Positions 1 to 8,440 are shown, counted from the first letter of the stretch. The stretch is DNA of 10,950 bases from a bacterium HR20 (GCA_002898675.1 BEHW01000074.1:1-10950); one strand, 5' to 3'. Notes: generated by a model not told the origin, from the sequence alone. A program made the numbers and translations.

Positions 1-1119
1 AATAATCCAGTTCCGGAATGTTCGCAGGCCCAGCTGCTCGCTAAGCGGATAGTAGCCCCGATCTTTTCGAATGAAGAACTGGTCATCAACTGCCGGGCTT
101 TCCAAAAAGCTCATTCCGATATAACCGAATCCTTTTCCCCGCTCGCCGCGGTCAGTATTGGTCCACTGATATGCCAGATTGAGCGTTGTGTCCTGAAAGT
201 AGTAGCTCACACGGTCGTTTGCTGCACCTGCAGCGTAGTTCGGGAATGCGGCCAGGTCGAAATCCATCGCTGGCGCCATCCAGCACTGGTAAAGGGTATC
301 TTGAGAGCGATTGATAATGTTGAAACGCATGAAAACAAAGTGCCCGTACTCACCAAAACCCCAGGAATAAATTGTCTGTTCAATCTGGAGTCGAAGCGGA
401 TAGCCAAGCGCACGCGCTTGATCTTCGCCAATTTCGTAGGCGCGGAGATCAGTGTCCTTGTACACGCAGAAAAGATCTTCCTGCGAAATGAACGCCGGAC
501 CTTTCGGAAACGTTGCTGTCGAGCGTTGGGCAGTATCGTTGATGTAGAAGCCAACGTAGCGTGAGCGTGTTTTATCGTACGCCTTGTTGACCATGGTGTC
601 GTTTGGACTGGAGTCCCATAACGGCCAGTTTGGGCCATCGGCCGGATTTCGTGGCACCCCGTTGACTCGAACAAAGTCGGTTGATAGATAGACACGGTTT
701 TTCAAGATTGCTTGTTGGGAGCGATCACCGAGATCACCATCATCAATCGAACCGGGTGTCATCCAGGAAGCACCCGAGTTCGGGTTGTACCCGATGACGC
801 ACATCTTGCGCGGCTCTCCATTGATGCTCTTGATCGCACCGAACCACACACCACCACCAAAGGCATACTCGTTTGTCGAGCCGCGGGGCCAGAATCCTCC
901 CCCCTGATTGCGGGCAACATTCAAAAAGAGAACGCCGTAGTTGGTGATGTAGAAGTCAAACTTGCTAATCGTATTGCGGCGTAGGTCGTTGAATTGCGCA
1001 GCCTGGAGGCTGGGCCCTTTGCGGTCACGATGCTTTTGGCGATCAATATCCTTGGCACCTGCAGTTCCTGCTACGAGCAGAATGACTGCAGAAAGTGCTG
1101 AGAGCAACTGTAGTTTCAT
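1..1119 (-). CDS. Exported protein of unknown function, partner of the upstream TonB-dependent receptor (3' end off window)
   Basis: The frame runs without a stop from the ATG at 1119 to the left edge, giving 373 residues with no C-terminus. Residues 1-22 form a signal peptide: a Lys at position 3, a hydrophobic core (about 5-17) and an Ala/Gly-rich cleavage region before Lys-Asp. There is no Cys at the cleavage site, so it is not a lipoprotein. The mature part is rich in aromatic residues, Gly and Asn. Residues 55-125 include FDFYITNYG, GGGFWPRGSTNEYAFGGGVW and GYNPNSGASWMTPGS, a style I associate with large secreted proteins of Ignavibacteria/Kapabacteria-type genomes that often end in a T9SS sorting domain. 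That link is from memory, not a search. The gene starts 69 bases after the receptor stop and has no clear Shine-Dalgarno sequence, so it is probably cotranscribed with the receptor. Its position recalls SusD, but it has no SusD hallmark. Being an exported protein is well supported; its role is not known. Confidence 0.85.
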   Translation of the reverse strand, partial: MKLQLLSALSAVILLVAGTAGAKDIDRQKHRDRKGPSLQAAQFNDLRRNTISKFDFYITNYGVLFLNVARNQGGGFWPRGSTNEYAFGGGVWFGAIKSINGEPRKMCVIGYNPNSGASWMTPGSIDDGDLGDRSQQAILKNRVYLSTDFVRVNGVPRNPADGPNWPLWDSSPNDTMVNKAYDKTRSRYVGFYINDTAQRSTATFPKGPAFISQEDLFCVYKDTDLRAYEIGEDQARALGYPLRLQIEQTIYSWGFGEYGHFVFMRFNIINRSQDTLYQCWMAPAMDFDLAAFPNYAAGAANDRVSYYFQDTTLNLAYQWTNTDRGERGKGFGYIGMSFLESPAVDDQFFIRKDRGYYPLSEQLGLRTFRNWII

Positions 1120-1188
1120 TCTGAATGCGGGATGGTTATTCAACATGCTCGTTTGAGATTCCGTGGTGCTGTTCTTGTGAACATTCGG

Positions 1189-4100
1189 CTAAAACCGGAG
1201 CATCACACCGAAGAAGACTGTGCGAGGGAATTGGTAGCGTGGACGCCGAGAGATTGCATCGTTGACGTACTGCAAGTACGATTGGAATTGCTCTTGCTGC
1301 GTGACGATGCCGTCGCGATTGAGATCGGCAGCCTCGGTGTAGAGCCGCTTCCCTGTGCGGTCATATTGACTTTGGGCGATAGTTGCTGGATTTGCTGGAT
1401 CCGGCCGGGCATACCACGGACCTGCGGGAAAATCACCTGGTTGGCGATAGAGGCTAACGCCATCGTTGTCGGGATCGCCCGTCCGTGGATAGACAGAAAC
1501 TGGCCCAGTCAAGTTGGGCAGATTGAAGACATCCAGGAAAAAGATCAGCTCCGAACTGCCAAACGATTCACCAAACAGCTCCCGGAGCGGAAGTGTGCGT
1601 TGCAAACGCATGTCCAATGTCCATACCGATGGCTGGCGTTCTGCATTGAAATCGCCAATCTGATTCCCACGCAAATCGAGCCGCGTATATGGTGTCCCTG
1701 TTTGGAATAGACCGGTAAAGTTGACTGCTAAATTTTCGAGGAAGTGGATACCACCGATTGAGGGCCCTTCACCCTTACCCCAAACGAAGTCAATGATGTA
1801 ATTGAATCGGTGCCGACGGTCGTAGTCGAGCGGATACTCAGTCAGTGGGAATTGCCGAACACCTGTGAACGGATCAGCTCCCGCGAGAATAACGTTGTAA
1901 TTGGCTCCAGGACTCGAAGATGTCCCTTGAGCAAAGGACAGTGTGTAGTTCACATTGAAGCCAAAATTCCCAGTCAAACGCTTGCGAAATGTAATCTCGA
2001 TCCCGCGGGCATTGCCATACTCACCGTTGGAGACAAGGGCATAGGGGAACCGATTGTCAGGAATGTAGGCAAGACCTGTCAAGCCGTAAATGTCCTTGTA
2101 AAACGCTTGAACATCGAGTGCATAATCATCAGAGAGCTGCACGTTGTAGGCAACGTTGTACTGCTTGGCATTCTCCGGCCGAAGGTCAGGATTACCGACG
2201 ATATTGTTCCCACGTGTCAACGCGGAAACCGTGTTGTTGTACACCAGCTCAAATCGTGGCACCTGCGTATACCAGCCATAGGCAATCGAGAAGAACGAGC
2301 GATCGCCAACGGGGTACGAGATGTACAGACGCGGGTTGAACTGCACCTTGATACTTGCCGTTTTTCGATCCGGCGACGACGCGTCGGCGGGATTTGTCCG
2401 GTATGTTGTGCTTGGATCGAAGACATCAATCCGCACCCCTGGGTTGATGTTGATACCCTTGTACGAAATTTGATCTTCGAGGTACACCGCAGAGATAATA
2501 GCATGCTTCGGCTTGCTCCCCTCAGCGCGTTCTTCAGGTGTCAGACTGTAGATATCCCCACCCCATTGGTCTGTGAACACATCGTAGAAGGGATTTCCTG
2601 TCCACGGCAAGCTATTGTAGTAACGCCGCACTGTGTAGTACCGCGCATCAATTCCCGCTTTGAGAAGGTGCCGGACATCACCTGCGAAGAGATTGAGCTG
2701 GTAGTTTCCATCTACTTGCCAGAAGCTGGCGCTCTTGAATTCGAATCCTCGGTTGACGGCTCCTTCGTCGTTACCACGAACATAGAATGTCCCAAGAAAG
2801 CCGTAAGGATTCGATGTTCCTTGGATGTCGGAAGCGCCTTCGACGTAACCAGTCAGGTTGCTTGGCACAAGGGTGTAGAATGGACGGCTCGGGTCATTGT
2901 CCAAATAGACCGTGCCAAACGTTTCGGCGTAGTAGTCAATGATTTTATCACCGCTTGTGCCACTTTTCCGAACTTGGAGGCCGCTGGTACGATCAAGCAC
3001 ATAGTCATCAACAGGTTTGAGGATATCCCAGCCGGTGAAGAAATTATCCTTCGGCATTGCTGATGAAACCTTCGAAGGATCCTGTACTTGACCGTTCCGG
3101 AGTAGCGAGCCTTCTCCGAGATCAATACGCCTGCGCCCATCCTCGGAAATGTTGTTGTTGAATGATAGCGTCAGTTCGTAGAAGCTCGTCTCCGAAAGGA
3201 TGTGATTGATGCGGGCAAAGTAGCTGTAGATGAAGTTGTTGAGTGCATTGAGTTTTGCAACGCGCTCTGGAACAGTGGAAAGGAGCACCGTATCGTTGAG
3301 TCCGGTCGAGGGATTATAGCGGAGCTGCATTGCTGGGGTGTTCGCATAGAGCCAGGCCCAGTTCCCGAAGGCTAAGCTCGTCAGCCCCCACGTTCCACCG
3401 AGAATGAGCTTGATGTCATCGGTGAACTGGAAAGCCAAGCGCCCAGTGATGTTGCGAATTGCTGAACCATTATCTGGGAATCGGGTTATGCTATTGCCAG
3501 CACGATCTTTGGCATCGAGCGCTGCATTCCGATACTCTTCCGTGACGTATTTGGTGGAAACGAAAAACGTCGAACGGTTCAGCAAAGGTATTGGACCGCC
3601 GACACCAAACTCATAGGTCATTTGATTTTGTGCAAGGGCACGCAGTCCATTGCCGGCAGTACCAAACAGGAACGGCACATCCGAACGCCAGCGGAGGAAA
3701 CCTTCGTAGCGGTCCGTTTTTCCGGTTTTGATGACCTGGTTAATGACACCACCCATTGCGTTACCGTATTGCGCGCTGAAATTCCCGGTAAGCACTTGAA
3801 CTTCTTCCGTCGCGAATGCTGAAGCAGTCGGTGCGTATTGAATCCCTGCGCTTGCTGCTGCTTCCCCGAAACCACCGGAAATTTGATCGGATACATCTTG
3901 TCCATCAATTCGAATTTGCGTGTCAGTCGGACGGCTGCCACGGATGGAAAGGCCTCCACCTGTGCTCAGCACCCCTGCCTGGGTGAGCGCAATCTGCTGA
4001 GCAGTCTCCCGCGTTGTCCGCTGAATTTGCTCGCCGCTGACCTCACGGGTAATACCAACGGCTTTATCATCAACCATCTTCAGCCGGGCTGATTCGACGA

Positions 4101-4431
4101 CAACTTCTTTCCCTTTGATTTCAGCACTCTCAAGCACAACGTTGAGCGTCGTTGTCTGGTCAGCGCGGATTGTCACCTCGATGTCTTTCTCCTTGTACCC
4201 GATGGCTGTAACCTTGACGGTGTACGTGCCCGCCGGGATGTTGATGACAAGGTACTCACCATTGCTCTTTGCCTTTGCACCACGGACCGTGCCTAAAACT
4301 CGAATTGTTGCACCTTGGATAGGCTTACCCTCGGTATCCTTGACCGTTCCCGTCAGGTTACCGTTTGTTCCTGCCCATGCAACCACAACAGAGAGAATCC
4401 CTACTCCAAGCAGGGTGACAATTCCTTTCAT
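1189..4431 (-). CDS. TonB-dependent outer-membrane receptor with N-terminal carboxypeptidase-regulatory-like domain
   Basis: This 1080-residue protein has a signal peptide at residues 1-20, probably cut after AWA. A carboxypeptidase-regulatory-like beta-sandwich follows at about 24-101 (GTVKDTEGKPIQGATIRVLG, then NGEYLVINIPAGTYTVKVTA). The plug domain spans about 120-237, with LSIRGSRPTDTQIRIDGQDV and the TGNFSAQYGNAMGGVINQVI stretch typical of the plug end. The rest is a long barrel with alternating aromatic strands, ending in Phe (VMLRF), as expected for the outer-membrane insertion signal. Proteins of this build import large or scarce substrates using TonB-ExbBD energy; the substrate here cannot be read from sequence. 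I see no obvious TonB box, which is common in this subgroup. Residues 986-991 and 1036-1047 contain calcium-loop-like motifs. The start is fixed by AGGAG four bases before the ATG. The gene lies 21 bases after the T9SS cargo gene, so the two are likely one operon. It is SusC-like in size, but no true SusD is visible. Confidence 0.93.
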   Translation of the reverse strand: MKGIVTLLGVGILSVVVAWAGTNGNLTGTVKDTEGKPIQGATIRVLGTVRGAKAKSNGEYLVINIPAGTYTVKVTAIGYKEKDIEVTIRADQTTTLNVVLESAEIKGKEVVVESARLKMVDDKAVGITREVSGEQIQRTTRETAQQIALTQAGVLSTGGGLSIRGSRPTDTQIRIDGQDVSDQISGGFGEAAASAGIQYAPTASAFATEEVQVLTGNFSAQYGNAMGGVINQVIKTGKTDRYEGFLRWRSDVPFLFGTAGNGLRALAQNQMTYEFGVGGPIPLLNRSTFFVSTKYVTEEYRNAALDAKDRAGNSITRFPDNGSAIRNITGRLAFQFTDDIKLILGGTWGLTSLAFGNWAWLYANTPAMQLRYNPSTGLNDTVLLSTVPERVAKLNALNNFIYSYFARINHILSETSFYELTLSFNNNISEDGRRRIDLGEGSLLRNGQVQDPSKVSSAMPKDNFFTGWDILKPVDDYVLDRTSGLQVRKSGTSGDKIIDYYAETFGTVYLDNDPSRPFYTLVPSNLTGYVEGASDIQGTSNPYGFLGTFYVRGNDEGAVNRGFEFKSASFWQVDGNYQLNLFAGDVRHLLKAGIDARYYTVRRYYNSLPWTGNPFYDVFTDQWGGDIYSLTPEERAEGSKPKHAIISAVYLEDQISYKGININPGVRIDVFDPSTTYRTNPADASSPDRKTASIKVQFNPRLYISYPVGDRSFFSIAYGWYTQVPRFELVYNNTVSALTRGNNIVGNPDLRPENAKQYNVAYNVQLSDDYALDVQAFYKDIYGLTGLAYIPDNRFPYALVSNGEYGNARGIEITFRKRLTGNFGFNVNYTLSFAQGTSSSPGANYNVILAGADPFTGVRQFPLTEYPLDYDRRHRFNYIIDFVWGKGEGPSIGGIHFLENLAVNFTGLFQTGTPYTRLDLRGNQIGDFNAERQPSVWTLDMRLQRTLPLRELFGESFGSSELIFFLDVFNLPNLTGPVSVYPRTGDPDNDGVSLYRQPGDFPAGPWYARPDPANPATIAQSQYDRTGKRLYTEAADLNRDGIVTQQEQFQSYLQYVNDAISRRPRYQFPRTVFFGVMLRF

Positions 4432-4435
4432 TGTG

Positions 4436-4441
4436 CTCCTC
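4436..4441 (-). promoter_or_regulatory. Ribosome binding site of the TonB-dependent receptor
   Basis: On the minus strand GAGGAG is followed by CACA and the ATG at 4431, a strong Shine-Dalgarno match with short spacing. It lies inside the 21-base gap after the stop of the upstream gene and overlaps a perfect 10-base palindrome (TCCTCGAGGA, 4437-4446). Since that palindrome leaves no loop, it is unlikely to fold stably by itself. Confidence 0.7.
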
Positions 4442-4452
4442 GAGGAATAATG

Positions 4453-6510
4453 TTACCGAATGATTCGTAGCGATGCATTGAGCGTAAAGCCACTGCCCTC
4501 AAACCGGCAGCGATACGCTCCGATTGGAAAGTGTGAAACGTCAACGGTATGGTACAACTGACCCGGCACCGTGTGGGCTTGATAGAGAATACGACCGAGC
4601 ACATCAGTGATGACAACAGTGCCGCCAGTAGCAGCTACCGTTGATGGTATGCCGATCGTGACATCACTGCTCGATGGATTGGGTGCAATCACAAGGAAAT
4701 CATCGGAGCGGCTCTCCTGGACACGACTACCGCTTGTCCACTCTGGAAGTCCGTCGTAGTTGATGTTCGAGTAGGTGACGTACTGACGGTAGCGGAGAAC
4801 TTCATCGGGCGTCGGATCTTGCGATGCAGCTGCTAATCGGAATTGGTTCGTCCAGAGGTAATCCCACTCGGTTCCCTCCCGACTTGCTGCTTGCACGGTC
4901 AGAAGTGGAATTGCTGCCAGGTCGCGCGGAAGCACCTTCGGAATCCATGTAATGCGATCGAGCATGTCGCTCTGCGTTGCATTCCGGAGAACATCCCACG
5001 TTTGCCCGTTGGCATCACGCCCTGCCAGAACAACATCCGTTGTGAGGAAATCTTGCCCATTACGATTGACAATTTTCGCTTCGAGCGTTTTGAAGATGAC
5101 CGTGCTGTAATCATCGGTCCGGCTCAGCTGCAACTCGCAACCAAGCTGCGACGGTGCAAGTGTTGCATCTCCTGACTGAAACGCCCACTGCGGATTTGTC
5201 TCAAACAGCGATGCATCAGCGATCTTACGGATGCCCCACTGAGTGCCGTCGTAGTATGCCTCGACGTAATGCACCGCTTGGATTTGGTTATTCGATACCA
5301 ACATCAGCTGTCCTGCGAAGCTATAGCGATCGCGACCCAACACCACGAAATCTTTCGCTGCTGTCACACGCGTATTCGCATCGTTGTTCCAGGCCCAACT
5401 GAACGTGAACCCTGACTGCGCAGGATCAGCTCCATTTGCCGTTGCGTATGCTTCAATCACGCTCATCGGCATGACGTTGAGATCTGTCCAGGTCTGCCCG
5501 TTATCGGTTGATTTCGTAACTCCAAATGTGACTCTGGAGGTGTCCACACCGCCAACGCTGAACCGTCCGAACACACCAGCGTACAGATTGAGGTCTTGAT
5601 CAACATCGAGGGCTACCTCATTATTTGTCCGCGAGCTGGTTGAGCCTGGGTCCACAAAGTTTGTAGAACGCAGCGGCGGTGGAATCATCGGCTCGAATTG
5701 ATTCACCCCTGCGTAATCCACCTTGATGACACACAAGTTGTTGTTCTGATTGGTCGGCGCTGAGCCTTGTGGCGATGGGAACAGCGACGTCAAACCAAAA
5801 CCGTACACTGCTTCCGTGTTGCGGCTGAACGATGTGGTGTTCACCGTCGTTCCGTAGGCATGGAGGTACTCTTGGTTGTCCGGTGTAATGTCATCGTACT
5901 TGTCCAAGAAGGTGTTCTGGGGTGCTGCACCAACGGTTGTCGGAATTAGTCCAACAGCCATTCCACTCCAATCAGTGCCATTGGTCACAGGAGAAAAGTA
6001 TGTAAACGCAGCTTCATCGAGCGAGGTAATCGTCCGATCGCCGTAGAGGAGCGCTATCGCTGGGTAGCGAGGAGCACCATTCGGCGCTAATACACCGCGC
6101 GCACCTTCCAGCACTGGTCCGATCCGCTTCCACGACGCACCTTGGTCGGTTGTCCAGAGGATGAAAATGTTGTTTCCATGATCGGACGTTCCTTGCGCGC
6201 TCGGCGGAAGTGCTCCACGCTTGATGGTCACAAATGCTTTCGTCTGTGGATCCCACAGGACGGGTGTTTGGCCACTGCCGTAGTACGAAAACGCATTGAA
6301 CAGCGAATCAATCACCGTGTACGCGGCTTGTTTGGTCTTCACGCCCGGAACGTATTGCGTTCGAGGAATGCGATCCCAGAGCGTGGGTGCAATGCGGTAA
6401 TCGTTCACCTGTGGCAGCGGCTGGAGCCGCAGCTCACCATTAGTTCCAGCGACAAGAATGCTTGGCACACTCGCGATGAGTACGACGAGAAAACGGAGAC
6501 TTTGTCGCAT
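4453..6510 (-). CDS. Secreted protein with sialidase-type Asp-boxes and a T9SS type A sorting domain
   Basis: The protein has 685 residues. Residues 1-22 form a signal peptide with a hydrophobic core (LVVLIASVPSILV) and no lipobox Cys. The body has two sialidase/BNR-type Asp-boxes, TTDQGASW (120-127) and STDNGQTW (334-341), with sheet-rich sequence around them, suggesting a beta-propeller. The catalytic Arg triad of true sialidases cannot be assigned, so enzyme activity is not implied. The C-terminal ~80 residues (about 604-685) are a T9SS type A domain: an APNPSSSDVTI start, VVITDVLGRILY in the middle, GAYRCRF near the end and a basic LRIIR terminus. This family directs proteins across the outer membrane, where the domain is normally removed and the cargo anchored or released. 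The start is supported by GGAG seven bases upstream. It is first in the envelope block, 21 bases before the receptor gene, suggesting that it binds or processes the receptor's substrate at the surface (inference). Confidence 0.9.
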   Translation of the reverse strand: MRQSLRFLVVLIASVPSILVAGTNGELRLQPLPQVNDYRIAPTLWDRIPRTQYVPGVKTKQAAYTVIDSLFNAFSYYGSGQTPVLWDPQTKAFVTIKRGALPPSAQGTSDHGNNIFILWTTDQGASWKRIGPVLEGARGVLAPNGAPRYPAIALLYGDRTITSLDEAAFTYFSPVTNGTDWSGMAVGLIPTTVGAAPQNTFLDKYDDITPDNQEYLHAYGTTVNTTSFSRNTEAVYGFGLTSLFPSPQGSAPTNQNNNLCVIKVDYAGVNQFEPMIPPPLRSTNFVDPGSTSSRTNNEVALDVDQDLNLYAGVFGRFSVGGVDTSRVTFGVTKSTDNGQTWTDLNVMPMSVIEAYATANGADPAQSGFTFSWAWNNDANTRVTAAKDFVVLGRDRYSFAGQLMLVSNNQIQAVHYVEAYYDGTQWGIRKIADASLFETNPQWAFQSGDATLAPSQLGCELQLSRTDDYSTVIFKTLEAKIVNRNGQDFLTTDVVLAGRDANGQTWDVLRNATQSDMLDRITWIPKVLPRDLAAIPLLTVQAASREGTEWDYLWTNQFRLAAASQDPTPDEVLRYRQYVTYSNINYDGLPEWTSGSRVQESRSDDFLVIAPNPSSSDVTIGIPSTVAATGGTVVITDVLGRILYQAHTVPGQLYHTVDVSHFPIGAYRCRFEGSGFTLNASLRIIR

Positions 6511-6591
6511 CGTTGAACTCCAGAAAAGTGTTGTCCATTGACCAAATGCAATATACCAAGCCCAGCAGTAAAAACCAGCGCTCTCAGTGCT
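6511..6591 (-). promoter_or_regulatory. Intergenic gap with a possible promoter for the envelope genes
   Basis: This is the largest gap in the window, 81 bases between the peptidase stop and the start of the T9SS cargo gene, so it is the best place for a new promoter. On the minus strand TATATT (6555-6550) could be a -10 element about 40 bases before the ATG. It runs into TGCATTTG (6550-6543), one mismatch from the Bacteroidota -7 consensus TAnnTTTG. No convincing -35 or -33 element is visible. GGAG at 6521-6518 is the ribosome binding site, seven bases before the ATG. Just after the peptidase stop, an imperfect short stem (AGCAC/GCGCT, one mismatch) precedes GGTTTTT. It could be a weak terminator, but the stem is too poor to call one. 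Confidence 0.35.
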
Positions 6592-8421
6592 CTACGGAAT
6601 GCTCACTAGCAGCGTCCGCTCCAACCAACGCTCACGCAACATGCGCTGCCGCTCGCTGGGCACAGCGACAGCACGCAGTTCGAATTCCTTTGCATTCGGG
6701 GCATCCACACTTACTGTGTAGAGAATTCCATCGCATGCCGCCGTAACTGCCGCGGGCCACTGCACACGACTGCTGAGCAATTCAAACTCTTCTGAGGTTG
6801 TCACGCGCCGATCCGCCAGCGCGATGATCTCATCATCTACTGCAATTCCCGCTTGCCATGCAGGCGAGCCTTCTTCGACCGATGTAACGACCAGCCGGCC
6901 ACCATCGCTGCGAAGCTGCATCCCAAGCCATCTCGATGCTGGTTCCAGCGGTGATTGCGCTGCAGCATCCCGTACAATCCACTCGATCCCAAACGGCTCG
7001 AACGAACGGGCAATATCCAACTCCTCCGTACCATCGAGCCAGCGCTCGAACTGCTCGCGAACCACGCGAGAGGAAACGTTCTCGATTGCTTCAAATACTT
7101 CCTCCTCTTCCACGCCCTGGTGCGGTCGCTGCTGATAGTTGTTCCAGAGCATCCGCATCACATCGTCGAGACGTCGCGCTCCGTCCGTTGCATGCAAGAT
7201 TGCTAAGTCGAGCAGCATCGCGAGTACGCCACCCTTGAGGTAATACGACGGGAAACGATTCACCCCATCGGGTGACTGTGCGTAGAGCTTGACCCACGCA
7301 AGATAGCTCGACTCACGAACGCTCATCGCTCGGCGCCCAGGGACGTGCAACAGTTTCCCCAGGTGATCCCGCGCAAGAATCTGGAGATACTCTTCGGCAG
7401 TGTAGAAGCCTGCTCGATACGCGAAAAGATCGTCGTAGTACGAAGTGAAGCCTTCGGCGAGCCAGAGCATCGGCGAATGCACCTCGCGTGTGTAGTCAAA
7501 TGGCCCGTACTCTCGCGGACGGATGCGCTTGACATTCCACACGTGGAAGTACTCATGGCAAAGTAACGCAAGCAGCGATTTTGCTTTCGTCGGGCTTGTC
7601 AGCGCACGGACATCGCACATGTTCACCGAACAGCGGGCATGTTCGAGCCCACCTGTCAGATTCGAACCTGCATAGACAAAGAACACGTAGCGATCGTACG
7701 GCACACCACCGAACATGGCCGCTTCCGTCGCTACGATTGTCTTGCACTGCTCAGTAAGCCATTCGATGTCGAGCGGCACTGGTGAAACGAGTGCTACCTC
7801 GTGACAAGCACCATACGCCTGGAACGTTCGCACCTGGTGAGTGCCAATCTCCGTCGGCGAATCAGCCAGAATATCGTAGTTGAGCGCACCGAGCACAACA
7901 GGCATGCTGCCGTGTTCGATCGGCTCCACAGGCGAAAGCGCTGTCGTCAACGTCGGCCAGAGCGAGCGGTCGTAGTAGAGCAGCACATGATGCACTTCGC
8001 TTGTCCGACCCTCGACGTAAAAAAAGCAGTTGACGGGGAAAAGGAACGCTCGCCACCGTGTGATGTGCATCGTCCGCACAGTGCGTTCGTTGGCGTAAAA
8101 CACATACTCAACTGCAAGCATCCGTGCACTCCCTGTCTCAATACGGAGGCTGCTCTTGCCCTGCCACGCATACGAAAGCGGCTGCTGGCGTTCGTTGTAG
8201 GCACGCAGATTTCCAACGTGTGTGATAAAGTCCCGCACCTTATAGCTGCCCGGCGCCCAGACTGGGAGCGTCAGCACCACGCCCTCATGGGCAGACGCAT
8301 CGAGATCAACTTCCATGCGAATGCGTATAAGGTGCCTGGCTGCATCATCGAAGTAGCAATGGTAGCGGATTGCTGCCTGCGTTCCGCGAATCTGATCGTC
8401 GCGTTGCTCGATGGAATACAT
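6592..8421 (-). CDS. M61 family metallopeptidase (glycyl aminopeptidase-like) with PDZ domain
   Basis: The protein is 609 residues from the chosen start. It has an N-terminal beta-rich M61 domain (about 5-175) and a gluzincin-type catalytic domain. GGLEH (257-261) resembles the substrate-binding motif of the family. HEYFH (289-293) gives two zinc-binding His and the catalytic Glu, followed by the characteristic VWNVKRIRP. Glu323 in WLAEGFTSYY is the expected third zinc ligand. The YYLKGG segment (393-398) likely holds the conserved Tyr region. A PDZ domain follows at about 497-555 (LGMQL, then SVEEGSPAWQAGIAVDDEIIAL). M61 enzymes release N-terminal residues, often Gly or Ala, from peptides. 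No signal peptide is present, so it probably acts in the cytoplasm. The frame stays open 132 bases further up, but that part overlaps the asparagine synthase gene and resembles no M61 sequence. The ATG at 8421 has GGAGG four bases before it and leaves 19 bases after the upstream stop, suggesting one operon. All key residues are present. Confidence 0.93.
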   Translation of the reverse strand: MYSIEQRDDQIRGTQAAIRYHCYFDDAARHLIRIRMEVDLDASAHEGVVLTLPVWAPGSYKVRDFITHVGNLRAYNERQQPLSYAWQGKSSLRIETGSARMLAVEYVFYANERTVRTMHITRWRAFLFPVNCFFYVEGRTSEVHHVLLYYDRSLWPTLTTALSPVEPIEHGSMPVVLGALNYDILADSPTEIGTHQVRTFQAYGACHEVALVSPVPLDIEWLTEQCKTIVATEAAMFGGVPYDRYVFFVYAGSNLTGGLEHARCSVNMCDVRALTSPTKAKSLLALLCHEYFHVWNVKRIRPREYGPFDYTREVHSPMLWLAEGFTSYYDDLFAYRAGFYTAEEYLQILARDHLGKLLHVPGRRAMSVRESSYLAWVKLYAQSPDGVNRFPSYYLKGGVLAMLLDLAILHATDGARRLDDVMRMLWNNYQQRPHQGVEEEEVFEAIENVSSRVVREQFERWLDGTEELDIARSFEPFGIEWIVRDAAAQSPLEPASRWLGMQLRSDGGRLVVTSVEEGSPAWQAGIAVDDEIIALADRRVTTSEEFELLSSRVQWPAAVTAACDGILYTVSVDAPNAKEFELRAVAVPSERQRMLRERWLERTLLVSIP

Positions 8422-8425
8422 CATG

Positions 8426-8430
8426 CCTCC
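8426..8430 (-). promoter_or_regulatory. Ribosome binding site that decides the M61 peptidase start
   Basis: GGAGG on the minus strand is followed by C and then two ATG codons in tandem, at 8424 and 8421. Spacing is one base to the first and four to the second, so the second ATG is the better start. The site lies in the 19-base gap between the asparagine synthase stop and the peptidase start. Confidence 0.7.
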
Positions 8431-8440
8431 GATTCCGCGT

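Noticed and set aside
1..1119. SusD-like lipoprotein identity for the gene downstream of the receptor
   Set aside because: There is no lipobox Cys after the signal peptide, and the visible sequence has no SusD-type helical repeat character. Position alone is not enough.
1170..1183. Small inverted repeat TGTTC-TTGT-GAACA between the receptor gene and the next gene
   Set aside because: The stem is only five base pairs, is AT-rich and has no T-run after it in the direction of transcription, so I do not call a terminator or operator.
1810..3063. A long plus-strand open frame (417 codons) antisense to the receptor gene
   Set aside because: It lies wholly within the receptor coding region, its translation has no recognisable domain or protein-like pattern, and long antisense frames are expected opposite a gene with this codon bias.
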